Positions 24,867 through 39,960 are shown, numbered from the stretch's first letter. The stretch is DNA of 64,000 nt from Hermodice carunculata (GCA_964020975.1 OZ026628.1:53289971-53353970), one strand, 5' to 3'. The notes: generated by a model not told the origin, from the letters alone. Numbers and translations: made by a program.

Positions 24867-25280
24867 CAGCCAAAAGTAGTTCATGATATTCCAAATCATC
24901 ACGCCTTGAAACTGTAAACGATTTAGAACAATATAACGCACCTCCGCCACCAAGTCCATGCGAACGATCCCTACACAATATGTCGTGAAAGGCTGGCAAA
25001 AAAGTGGATCTCCCGGTTTCGACTTTGTCGGGAATGTTTCGGACAATGCTAATATGTCAAATAATCATAAGCGCTATTTGCACGAATGTGCCTTAATTTA
25101 TCTTGGTTTGGCTTCTTATGTTTCAATGATATGATTTAATGTCGTGAAGGCCGCTCACTGGACCAGGATAAAAATGAATATCATCTGCGAGCAGAATAAG
25201 AAAAAGACAGATTAGTGACAGGTAATAATCAAAACAAGTACGTTTTCTGATCTCATATGAATAATAAATGTAAATTACGA
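24867..25280 (-). mobile_element. LINE A, 5' part: N-terminal hydrophobic segment with degenerate 2A-like motif and start of endonuclease
   Basis: The minus strand here reads LSLICLFLILL then ADDIHFYPGP (25159-25188), then the start of an APE-type endonuclease: FDILALSETFPTK (about 25020-25060), CRDRSHGLGGG and VSRRDDLEYHELLLAEI (24870-24960). CR1-like LINEs of several invertebrates carry a 2A-like D(V/I)xxNPGP sequence just before the endonuclease. Here N is replaced by Y. The endonuclease then stops at the LINE B junction and resumes at 22295 with the xGDFN-like box. About 45-50 residues around the expected YRPP region are missing at the junction. Confidence 0.82.
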
Positions 25281-26430
25281 ACAAGGTCCGAAGATACGTA
25301 GCGGGACAGTTGTTTAGAAAAATGCCAGTTACCACACATAAAACAATAAGGAAATTACGAGAATGTAGGTGGATCAGATGTATATGTAAAGTGTAGATTT
25401 GTGACTTCAGTATCTAGAATGGCTGTACAACATGAGGTGGAAGTATCAAATACAGAATAGCGCTTGCAATGAAATAACATGTACAAATGTGTATGTGCAG
25501 TAAACAAGAACCTTTGTTAATAGGACGAGTCGCAGCCACGCAGTATCAAAACATGATAAAAAAAATATGTATGTGCACACCGTACAAATATAATGCATCT
25601 TTCGTAAAGTGGGAAATATGTGATGTCGGAATTCGTACAGTACATTACGACACAGGGTGCAGTAACCAAATCTCACCAGTCCTTATATATGTATAGCAAT
25701 AAATATAACTAGACATAATTTTGAATAAAGAAAGATCATTAAAACGTGTTGTCATCTATGTTTCAGAACGTATGTTTACAAAGAAAGATAGAAGGCCACG
25801 AGTACGAAAACTCAAACTGTTGTAGTATATGCAGTAGGAGAGCATACTGGGAGCGCGTAATCTAACTGAAATATCCTGTATGAACACACCATTGCGGCCA
25901 ATCAGGTGCAGGTGACCCTACTAAATAGTTCTTGGTTGTCTTGTGCTTACACCTTTGGGGGCCATTTACCTGTATTTAATCCACTGTTTCATCTAGACTA
26001 TTACATGAACTTATCAGCTTGTTTGTGTTGTATGGTTTGACAGATGTTTTTTCCATGATGAATTTTATAAACAGAGGGCGAACCCAGTGACGTAATGCTG
26101 GCAAGCCATGCTTGGAGCACGTGATTCCTGACAGTTAAACATTGGCATAACTTGTGATTCTATCTATAGACTCACTTTTTATCTTGAATGTTTTCAATGA
26201 AAGGTGTCTGCACAACACCAACCGCATACTTTATTTTCAATATGGACACAACAAAAGTTATACGCCTTTACGCTAATATGAGAATGTACAGTAAATATAA
26301 TGGTGGTTTCATCCCATCCATATGTAGTGAAGCTTAATAAGTTTGCCTACTTATGAAAAGGTACATCACATCAACACAACTAACTCCACAGTTTCACTCG
26401 TTGTTCACTGTTAAATTTATAAAATGCGTG
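25281..26430. other. AT-rich DNA without recognisable genes
   Basis: Upstream of LINE A in its own orientation one would expect a 5' untranslated region or an ORF1. I see neither clearly; a minus-strand frame (25446-25676) has no motif. LINE A is probably 5'-truncated soon after the 2A-like segment. Confidence 0.45.
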
Positions 26431-31163
<4,733 letters not shown>

Positions 31164-31197
<34 letters not shown>

Positions 31198-31217
31198 TCA
31201 TCATCATCATCATCATT
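31164..31217. repeat. (CGT)n/(CAT)n compound trinucleotide repeat
   Basis: About ten GTC/CGT units pass directly into ATC/CAT units. The tract sits immediately upstream of the MULE-type transposase fragment and marks the point where its homology is lost. Confidence 0.95.
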
Positions 31218-31715
31218 CAACGTGCCACCGAAGCCTTACAAAAGTTGCGAGTGAAAGCAACAACAATTGCAGTGGGGCATGCGATGCAGTATGTGCAATC
31301 AGCGTGGTCTGGGAACTCCGTTTGGCAGCCTGAATCGTGGTCCATCTTTGGGATGAGCATGCAGATGAATAGGGATGTAGATGGGCGGAATTGTCGGCTG
31401 AATCACGTGCTTGCCAGAAATAATGTGACCCTCTACATCCTTATTCCGAAGAGGTCAGCATAGCTGCTCTTCAAACAAGGCTTGTGTGGGAGGGCAAGTT
31501 GAGCCGGCGTCATAGGAATAAATGCAAAACAGGGCAAGGGAAACTTTTGCAAATTATGGGACCTGTACAATGCAGATAAAATATATGCAGACAAGCTCCT
31601 GCGTCGAGCAGCCTTCTGGCTGGGGATGAGGGTGTGTAAGCCAGCACCTTGGTGCACAATAGGCATTGAAATCAACGGAAGAGCAATATGACAGGCGAAT
31701 GTATAGACGCACATG
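31218..31715 (+). mobile_element. C-terminal fragment of a MULE (Mutator-like) transposase
   Basis: The plus-strand frame reads IQRATEALQKLRVKATTIAV, then PESWSIFGMSMQMNRDVDG and RNCRLNHVLARNNVTLYILI. After a stop and a frame change come AALQTRLVWEGKLSRR, then LWDLYNADKIYADKLLRRAA. Animal MULE proteins end with a WxxF/Y...RTNNDVEGWHNRLN...R...L...LI block and then a LxxLWxxYxxGxI segment, which these pieces match in order and spacing. The catalytic DDE region and any FLYWCH-type finger are absent; upstream lies the trinucleotide repeat. Terminal inverted repeats were not found. It is a truncated, inactive copy. Confidence 0.7.
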
Positions 31716-32039
31716 TTTGTAAAATTTAATCTGAAGTAATATTTGGATGCTACATTATGAGATAGAAGTGTACATTAGCTTTATTAGAAACAATGTGTTT
31801 GAAATATAATTTGAAGTGAACTGTTTGTACTGTATTTTTTATGGTTAGATTTAAATTTAACCCTTTAAATTGAACTAATTAAAATTAGAGTTACCAAAAC
31901 CATTGCGCAATTATATGTTGATTCTAACCCAGTTAAAGCTGGTATAATTTTGTTACTTACAATTACAATTTTAAGCCTATCTGGACATTGGATGATCTGT
32001 ATAATTTTGCCATGATTATATATAACCTTAACCCCTCCC
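31716..32039. other. AT-rich spacer without recognisable content
   Basis: I see nothing beyond AT-rich sequence between the MULE fragment and a minus-strand open frame that ends near 32028. Confidence 0.5.
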
Positions 32040-32298
32040 CACCTTGAAGTAGAAGTCAATCGTCAGCTTTCCTTTGCGTTCTCCTGATGCAGTGGGCCTA
32101 TGTGCAGACCACGCCAAGGGAATCTGTTGATCTCGGACATACGTTTCTGCATATAGGTATCTCGACAATTTTTCATGCCTAATCCCACTTGAATTTCCTA
32201 TGGTCTTCGGAATATTAGCCGCAATAGCAATAATAAACCACGGTAGGAATAAAACTGTGCCACTCAACTTGACAAACAAGGGAGAACTTGACTGGAAT
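32028..32298 (-). CDS. Candidate exon with a signal-peptide-like start (unrecognised)
   Basis: The minus strand is open from a possible acceptor (ACTGATTCCAG, about 32298) to a stop at 32028. The hydrophobic segment LSGTVLFLPWFIIAIAANIP resembles a secretion signal or membrane helix. It is followed by a polar part with EKLSRYLYAETYVRD and ends GKLTIDFYFKVGRG. The tail has a faint resemblance to the start of the ligand-binding domain of Cys-loop receptors, but the match is too weak to name. There is no ATG at the head of the frame. AAG/GTGGGG near 32040 could be a weak donor. It may equally be a chance frame in AT-rich DNA. Confidence 0.22.
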
Positions 32299-32362
32299 CA
32301 GTGAGTCACAGTTGATAGATCTCAAGCATACGCTTAATTGGGCCAAAGATAATAATAATCGT

Positions 32363-32537
32363 ATTCTTCTTCTTCCTCTTCTTCTTGTTCTTCTTCTTCT
32401 TCTTCTTCTTCTTCTTCTTCTTCTTCTTCTTCTTCTTCTTCTTCTTCTTCTTCTTCTTCTTCTTCTTCTTCTTCTTCTTCTTCTTCTTCTTCTTCGTCGT
32501 CATCATCATCATCAACAACAACAACAACAACAACAAC
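32363..32537. repeat. Compound (CTT)n - (GTC/ATC)n - (AAC)n microsatellite
   Basis: About 130 bp of almost uninterrupted CTT/TTC (pyrimidine on the plus strand) passes into GTC/ATC and then AAC units. Apparent poly-Leu, poly-Phe, poly-Lys and poly-Glu translations come from the repeat alone. A mirror-symmetric homopurine-homopyrimidine tract of this length is able to form triplex (H-DNA). Confidence 0.97.
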
Positions 32538-34934
32538 ATCAGGATGTGTGTTCGCCAATGTAGCATATAGGCTTTTTTATCACAAAACATGCGAGACCAG
32601 TATACGAAAATGCCCGGATGTGGTTTGAGTTTCGGTATCTGATTGGTGGATCATTACACTGTCTGTGTGCTGCTGGATAACTGAGTAATGTTACTTCTTG
32701 CAAAAATTGTAACATCTGATAGGTAAATTAAGTCGGTATCAATTCTCCAACTGAAGACTGAACAACCGGAAGAGATCTGTATGCATCTGCAATGTATGCA
32801 AACTTTGCTCTCTAAATGAAAAGCTTTGAAGTATATGTGCACAGCTTTAGTAATGCGCCTCACGTTCTCGTGTAATGGCTGATTTGATAATAATGATAAT
32901 TATGCATTAGCCTATTATCCCTAATTTAGGTCTCTGCTGAGACGAAAGAGAAAAAGCGGTAAAAATAAATATGGTTAGGTATGGTGGCTGCTATGACAAG
33001 ACGTTTTCATTTGACCTGATGAATTTCAAGTTACGAATTTTCAATGAAAAAAACACCTTGACCTTGACCTTTGACTACCTGGGAGTATACAGAAAGTTTA
33101 TATGACCATAGGGGAATTTAAGAGAGCTGATAGGAAGTGCAATGTAATAAATTATAACAGAATAATATTAGATGATTTTTTTTATATAACGCGAATTTTG
33201 TCAACTGGGCACAAAGCATTGCGTTTAAATTGAAAATAATATGTAGAACACAAGTACATCAAAAGGCCCGTAATAAAGCCAAAATATTCCTGATATCAGA
33301 TGTATCAATCCCATAGTATCATAACCAAGCAATTTTTTGACCCTTAACTTGAAATTAGGGAGTTTTTTTAGATATTTTTGTCTTACTTATTTTCGTAATC
33401 CAGATAATTTTGCCATATGATCAAACCAGGAACAGTGTGCAAACTGAGACGTAATGCAAGTATAGTTGTGTATACCATCTTTTATTTACCAAATAGTGGC
33501 ATTTGGCCATACCATGTCAATATCATGGTTCTAAATTCAATCCAAATTCAAAACTGTCCCAATGTTCACAAGCCTATAACCTGAATATCATCAGATATAA
33601 CAGCAAGACCTGAATTTAACCACATTATAATGTGCAATATATAAAAATGATAAGATGTCATGTTCACAACATAAACAAAGACAATCATGAAACATCGAAG
33701 CATACCACAGTTTTCAACAAAGGCATAGAAACTGCACCGAAAATTCGAGCAAACAAGGATAATCCATCATCAAAATCCGCCAGCTGTCAAACAAGAGAAG
33801 TCGAATTCCCGGAGTCCAAGGAAGATCTAGCATCAACATCAGTATCTTTATTATATCAGTGAATGAATATGAAATGCAGTATGAAAGAAAACATCTCTCC
33901 CCTGCCTTAACACAGACACCAATTTAAGTTTGTGGCCATTTAAATTGATTTACTGTAATCCATCAATTGCTTTCACCTTTACAAATATCCTGCCTCATAC
34001 GAGTAATGTACAAAATGTCAACTACGCACGTTACACGTTTACTACATTATTTATAGAACACCTTAGACCCGAAAGAAATGTATATCAGCAATTTTTAATT
34101 TTAACCCAGAATCTCTTAACATGATCGCTCTCATTTTTATCAAAGTTTTTGAAGTGAAGTGAGTGACGGTAGTCAAACTTGTCAAATTCGGTGCGTGCTC
34201 TAGCAAAGACAATTAGCCTTTACACATAGACACCATAAGGTGCACCAAGTAAAATATTACTCCCCATGTGAGATTAATTTACAATGTTAAACTGTGTTAA
34301 ATTCAAATTCGTCACATTTGGTGAGCTCGGTGTCTTGCTCCTGGTGTAAGTAATGTGTCTCTTCTAACAGGAAATGACAGAAAACTGTTCAAATACTTGT
34401 AATGCTGGTCATTGTAATCTTTCATGTCACTGCAAAGTCTATCTGACCGTTTCCTTATATGATAGGCAAATTAGTATAATAGCTGTATTTTGGACACTTA
34501 GCTTTGAATACACCTGCAACATTTAGGGACATTTCAACACAGATTATTTAGTAATCTATGTGCTGTAGGACCAGACCAGGTATAAAGTGGATCAGAGAGA
34601 GAAAATACGAGAGTTTAAAATGATGAACTAAAGATGATACTGCCGTTGCCGAAAGCTACAAAAACACATATGATTCTTTCAGATATGGCTTGTGTTGTGT
34701 AAGGAACAGAAAAGTGAATATTCTTCATAAGTTCCACCGAAAGGCACACAGCAGTTTTATTATGATACCTACAAGTAAACTTTTGATGTGGACTACTCTT
34801 ACCAATACGTCGTACAAAGAATTTAAACTTTGCTTCCCAAACATAATTTTGTAATACGTTCCCAGATAAGCATACGGTGGAGCATTGGCTGTTTGAGTAA
34901 GCTTTCTGTATAAGGTGCATTGCAATGTAGGAAC
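32538..34934. other. AT-rich DNA with two weak exon-like frames
   Basis: No named gene is visible. At 33632-33862 (plus) a hydrophilic frame ends SKEDLASTSVSLLYQ and a stop. It looks like the charged, serine-rich tail of a membrane receptor and is less AT-biased than its flanks, but this is impression only. At 34615-34962 (minus) a frame contains KFTCRYHNKTAVCLSVEL, a cysteine spacing faintly like an LDLa start. Neither has enough support for a gene call. Confidence 0.35.
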
Positions 34935-34996
34935 TATGCCGGTATACTAATAAGAAATACATTGGTATGCCGGTATACTAATAAGAAATACATTGG
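34935..34996. repeat. Perfect tandem duplication of a 31-bp unit
   Basis: Two adjacent identical copies of a unit beginning TATGCCGGTATACTAATAAG. Identity between the copies implies a recent slippage or repair event. Confidence 0.95.
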
Positions 34997-35060
34997 TATG
35001 GTTCTGAGGTTGGATAGGTCCCTCCTATATGAAAATAACCCTTCTATATATTTGTAACTA

Positions 35061-35474
35061 CAGCAAAACAATACAGGAAATGTGTGCTTGGACTGTGCTG
35101 GTCATGCTATTTATCATTGTATAGACTGCGACAAACAAATTTACAGTAAAGATGCAAACCCCTTGTGTGTTTCATGTTGCAGATGGTGTAAAATATTTGA
35201 TGATATGATTGTAAAAGTACGCATGTATGTACAAAAACCTAAATTCATTGCGAATATATTCGACACATATCACCTGTGCATAGAAAGACAGATAACAAAG
35301 CATGCACTTTGGCCACCACTGACATCACCTGTAATATCACCATTCATCCTCTTGCGAATTAATATATCTATTTTGATACAAAAAACGCTTGTGGGTATTA
35401 CAAGGCTCACTGAATCAAACAGTTACTGTTTCTATACAGTATGTGCACTCCAATACCTTTTCCCCGTGGTGTAA
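35061..35474 (+). CDS. Cysteine-rich open frame of unknown nature
   Basis: A frame opens after a possible acceptor (TTTGTAACTACAG, ending at 35063) and reads VCLDCAGHAIYHCIDCDKQI and then PLCVSCCRWCK. This gives three CxxC-type pairs and an HC in about 35 residues, a spacing that suggests a zinc-binding fold. The last ~70 residues have no motif. There is no upstream exon, start codon or partner domain that I can identify. It could be a decayed transposase finger, a host exon or chance. Confidence 0.25.
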   Translation, partial: QQNNTGNVCLDCAGHAIYHCIDCDKQIYSKDANPLCVSCCRWCKIFDDMIVKVRMYVQKPKFIANIFDTYHLCIERQITKHALWPPLTSPVISPFILLRINISILIQKTLVGITRLTESNSYCFYTVCALQYLFPVV

Positions 35475-36080
35475 AGCAAATCAATTTTTTATTTTGGGTA
35501 GCTCTTCTCCACATGTTATTCTCCTAGCTGAGTGTGGAATCTTTGGTGACTTGACACTTTTTTCTTTGTTCAAAAAGGTCTTCTTCTATTTGGAATATGT
35601 CTACATATATTGAAGTAATGTGCACGTCAAATATCATGTAGTACACGGAAAAGTATTGTGTCGAAATAGTCATGGTTTCCAAATGCATCTATTATACGAT
35701 TTGTGCTTGTGTTTAATTAAGGACCCTTACTGTTAGGTACATTTCAATTCATAACTGCATGTGTACAAATTCATCTTTGCACCTGCGGAAAAAAATCGAC
35801 ATCCAATTTACATCAACTTTTTGCAGCCAGGCTTTTGATAAGTCCATGTTTCTACATCAGATTCTTCGTACTGCAAAAGAGCATCTATACAAGTCAATAT
35901 TGGCATATACTTGCTCCGAAGACACTCTTCCTTCTGTTGACTTTTGCGAGTTTTTCCTCCAATTGTCCCGATCTTTCGGACCCTATAATAAGGGACTATG
36001 TAAACACAAAATGTTGAATCAGCAAGCGTTACTGCGATAGTCTGCCAAGATTCCTTAACACATCAATTGCAAATAAATTC

Positions 36081-36344
36081 ATGTTATTGCTGAGACTTCG
36101 CAAAGGTAAAACGTACAGCATAACATCCTTTTATTCGCAAATGGTGACCCTTACATACTTGAATAAAATAGGAAGCTGTATCACACAGATCCAAACATTA
36201 TGCAGAGACAGCATGTTATTGCTGAGACTACGCCAAAGTAAAACGTACAGCATTGTATCCTTTTATTCGCAAATTGTAACCTGCATATACTTGAATACAA
36301 TAGGAAGCTGTACCACAGAGATCCATACATTATGCAGAAACAGC
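36081..36344 (+). repeat. In-frame 132-bp tandem duplication
   Basis: A segment starting ATGTTATTGCTGAGAC at 36081 recurs at 36213, 132 bp later (44 codons), with scattered substitutions. Both copies lie in one open plus-strand frame that runs to 36392 (MLLLRLRKGKTYSI and MLLLRLRQSKTYSIVSF). Translated copies differ at about a quarter of residues, so the duplication is not recent. The frame has no recognised domain. Preservation of frame may be accidental. Confidence 0.85.
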
Positions 36345-36392
36345 TTAAAGGAATATGTTCAATATCAATGCAGAATGCAACAAACATACTGA

Positions 36393-37117
36393 AAAGTATT
36401 AAAAGAAAAACTAATGGTTCAGATATCTTATAAATATATGCATAGTAAAGTTATTATTGTGACATTAATCCAACAGTCTGAATATCAGTGTCATATACAA
36501 CACATTTATTGGCAAATTGTAACAAAAAGAAAAATCAGCTTTATCATTTTGGTGGCTGGAAATATGGAAGCACTGAGGACATTTTACCCTCTTGTATAAT
36601 GATAGACCAGAAGAAAATAAAACAGTAATACTTAGTAACACATTCAGACAATCTCTAAAAAGACGTTTTTGTGCTACAATAATGAGCAACTCATCATTTG
36701 TCATTGTGCATTTTGTGTTTATAATTTTTGAAATACATGGAGGCGTGTGCTTTTGTTTTATATGCTGTGGGTAGAGACTGGTTGCAAAGGCCATTTTTAG
36801 TCAGAAATGAAACTGCTCCTAAAGTGGTAAGAATTGATACTCAAATACAAACCAGGGTACTTGTTTGCAATGTACCTTGACCACGTTTTTACATGTTTAT
36901 TGCAAAACCATCTGCCAACAGATAGTATATGAATAATAGTATCTATACATAGTTTTACATGGCATCCCAAAATGTCTATAACCGTCTAATGAAACATATG
37001 CACTAATATTCTGTTAATTGTTTTGGCAGTTTCAATGGATAAAGGCCCTAACGCCTACTTTAATATCACCCAGTTCTGACGATAACAAAATGTGGGACTT
37101 GGCATGCTTTAAGAACC
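36393..37117. other. AT-rich DNA without recognisable genes
   Basis: A 109-codon minus-strand frame (36465-36794) and a plus-strand frame (36592-36774) overlap each other. Neither contains a motif I know. Confidence 0.4.
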
Positions 37118-37227
37118 AACTACTAAAACCAATTGGCCTTTAATTTTTTGTTACAAATATCCAGGCAACCGACTACTACTACCATTTGGCCTTTAATTGT
37201 TCCTTTTTTGTTACAGATATCCAGGCA
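37118..37227. repeat. Imperfect tandem duplication of a ~55-bp unit
   Basis: Two neighbouring segments share ACTAC, TTGGCCTTTAATT, TTTTTTGTTACA and ATATCCAGGCA in the same order, the second with a small insertion. It is a local duplication with no further copies seen in the window. Confidence 0.8.
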
Positions 37228-38719
37228 TGATACTACAGCTTATAAAATCTATTCATTCTCTCCTTGTAAAACCGTGTGGTCGCATGGTTTCTTCATGTAC
37301 CTCAACCCTTGTTCTTGAAAACAATAAAACCATGCTTTACTTTGATTCACATACGTAAACCCGGAAGGCCCATCTCATTTTGGAATATGGATATCATTTT
37401 TAAAAAAAAACCTGTTGATTATAAGAAAATGATGAAAATTGCCACAGTTTTTCCTGACATTTACGATCTAACAATATACAGAATATGTTCCCAATTTGCA
37501 AGAGTAGACACATTTTCAGATGGGAGTGGTGCATGCTCTGCTCTCTTTGAGAATGCGAATATACTTTTGCAATACAAAGCTATATACGAAATAAAGTTTG
37601 TTTGACTTATAGGTTATATACCACAACGTTACTCATCAAAAGATTATTTAACTGTTATCATCATACTTTACTAAACCCCTTAGGGTGGGGAGAAATAGTG
37701 TATCTAGGTTAGATACGTCGAAATTAACATGTTGACTTCATATATCAAGTGCATGCAAATACACACAATCAACTATCACAGACTGTTATACAAATATATT
37801 TGAAATCCGGACTTATGGTATGATAGGCAACCATCGCGATATGACAATGCTTGAAAGGTGAGCGCAAACCGTGGCATGAGGCGAAGCGCATGTTACGTAA
37901 TTATCATCTTTTGTCCCATACGTAACATTATATGCTTTTTTCAACGAAATAGAAAAATAACTTATGTAGTCATGTGCCTTAGTTTTCAGTTATACTTTCG
38001 ATTGTACTAACAAGTCAGCTTAGAAAAAAATATATTGTAAAATATCTTGGTATATCACATTTCCCTATATTTTGTACAATATATTAAAAGAAAAGGTTAA
38101 TATATAGCATTCTCCATGTGTGAGAAAACTTGAAAACGTGGCATTACACAATAACAACAAACCAACAAAAAGAAGGCCCTTTCTCTAACAACATGTACTG
38201 GCTCAAATGTGTGAAAAGATAATATAACGATGGCTTTTAACTTATCACACTGTCACACATAATGTCATGATGGATATTATGTGCCTGACATGGTGACAAC
38301 CAGAATCTATCGATATGATGGGGGTACTCAAAATTATCATAAAAAACTTCATCGAATATATAATCTAGAATGCCGCTTTGTAGAAAAAAAACATCTCGTG
38401 TATACTTGTTATTGTAATGATACACCCATTGGATCATATACAATTAGCTTGAGCCTCCAGGCAGCTGATCTTTCATAACCACACGTGATTTTTTTAAAAG
38501 CTGAATGTTGTTGTTATGTTTGTATATTGTCAACCTTCTTTCCTTCTGCTGTAAAATGCTACAGTTAGTATAAAAGTCTAGCTCACAGGCGTTACAAAAA
38601 AAAACTAAGTAAGCTGATTAGGAAGGAAACATATAGTAGGAATATCCAATTTCCCACACCTGAAATAAGATTCAGTGACAAGCAGCTAGGTGGGCATGCT
38701 TTGTCTAATGGTAAATAAA
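37228..38719. other. AT-rich DNA without recognisable genes
   Basis: Open frames at 37276-37605 (plus) and 38237-38443 (minus) lack known motifs. If the minus-strand LDLa/LRR gene continues, further LRR or seven-helix exons would be expected here. I could not recognise any. Confidence 0.4.
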
Positions 38720-39035
38720 CAGTCAAACCTCTATACAATGGGCAACCCTGGAGAAAAAGTGCCCAGTGCAGAGATGGTTGACCAGCAAGGGTAGCTAGAT
38801 TTCCAGTTGCCAGTAGTAGGGCGGAGCACATAACACAAAAGATAGACATTCCTCAATAGGTGACATGATGTCATCTTTTCTTTTACAATGTTACCCACAG
38901 TTCGTTTTGATATGCCACACCCTGCAATAATTTGTCACTGTGATTTACTCTCAAGTTCTTTGAGTATTTCTGTTAGGAATGCTGACTAAGAGTGAGACCT
39001 ATTCTGGGCTTCGTAAACAGTAGACATTTTTTGCT
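38720..39035 (-). mobile_element. Pogo/Tigger-like DNA transposon relic (helix-turn-helix start and 3' terminal repeat)
   Basis: On the minus strand a short frame begins MSTVYEAQNRSHS and continues, across two in-frame stops, into AFLTEILKELESKS and CGISKRTVGNIVKEK. This has the shape of the first helix-turn-helix of pogo/CENP-B type transposases. About 150 bp further on, the minus strand ends ATAGAGGTTTGACTG, the reverse complement of CAGTCAAACCTCTAT. That tip matches the CAGT-starting terminal repeats common in pogo/Tigger elements. The catalytic DDE part is missing and I found no opposite terminal repeat. The flanks do not show an intact TA duplication. It is a deleted, inactive copy. Confidence 0.5.
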
Positions 39036-39071
39036 GTTAACTTGACTGGCAGGAGCACCTAGTGAACTGAC

Positions 39072-39439
39072 CTGATGCTGTCCACGTACAACATAAGAAG
39101 AGCCGTTCTCATTTCGTAAGTTAAAATGATGAACATCAAAGTATTTCACTGTAGCCATGAGCGAATTAGTGTGAAGTATTTCTTCAGCACTGTATGTGCT
39201 TGGCATGTGCGGTGTGCAGGACAACTCAAGGTTTCACTCATTGACTCATCATCTGTTACATTTTGACAAATAAAAATACCATCACAAACCTCTTTAGTAT
39301 GGCGACAATGAAGACTTCCCTTGCAGAAAAAATGAAAAGGACAAGTAAAATTTGAGCAGTGACCTTTCTCATTTACTTTTGAACTACTTGGGTAGCCATC
39401 AAAAACCTTACTTGTGGGTGCACAATATGGATCTTCATA
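39072..39439 (-). CDS. LDL-receptor class A module plus LRR N-cap exon (exon c of a receptor-like gene, possibly broken)
   Basis: The minus strand opens after an AG at 39440-39441 with [15 protein letters not shown]. It then gives a complete LDLa cysteine set: [25 protein letters not shown], a DDE acidic pair and LSC. LDLa modules bind calcium and ligands in the extracellular part of receptors. It is followed by [12 protein letters not shown], like the CPxxCxC start of a leucine-rich-repeat N-cap. The sense then continues one frame over ([20 protein letters not shown]), to a CAG/GTCAGT donor at 39071-39072. That frame change would break the gene unless it is a sequence error. The exon joins exon b in phase 0. 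LDLa followed by LRR is the arrangement of GRL101-type seven-helix receptors; no seven-helix part was found, so this is inference. Confidence 0.6.
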
Positions 39440-39529
39440 CTTGAACATATGTTAACACCCGAAATGTTTGCAAGTATCCCAGATGACATGCAGTGCTGGT
39501 GTACTTCACATGGCCATTTTTATCAACAT

Positions 39530-39657
<128 letters not shown>

Positions 39658-39841
39658 AATTGCACGCAAAAGCATATATGTGAAATGTGCAAACAAGGAG
39701 TGTCCCCAGCCATTTTTACAATGAATCGAGCATATCGTTTTGCAGATCCAGAACATCAATATTTATCAATCACATCATCGCATTCAAAAAAAACCATCGC
39801 ACATAAGGGCATAAGGAAGGCTGACGCTGCTAATATCTTAC

Positions 39842-39960
39842 CAAACTGGAACATGTATTGTAAACACAAGCGTCTATGCAGTAATCTACAAATGGAATTC
39901 TCTTATCATGCACAATGCATACGTTATCACACCTTATCTCATCTGTCTTATCCCTGCAGT
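39842..39960 (-). CDS. LDLa-type exon b of the same receptor-like gene
   Basis: The minus strand shows an acceptor (GATGACCTTTAG) before 39960 and a near-consensus donor (TTTG/GTAAGA) after 39842. The 119-bp exon takes one base from exon a and then reads [21 protein letters not shown] and [11 protein letters not shown] with no stop, ending in phase 0. [11 protein letters not shown] is the acidic calcium-binding end of an LDLa module (consensus DCxDGSDExxC), so the module is split by the intron between exons a and b. The cysteine-rich remainder resembles the linkers between LDLa modules in invertebrate receptors. Confidence 0.55.

Noticed and set aside
32306-32590. Poly-Lys, poly-Glu, poly-Leu and poly-Phe frames
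   Set aside because: All arise from the CTT/GAA microsatellite.
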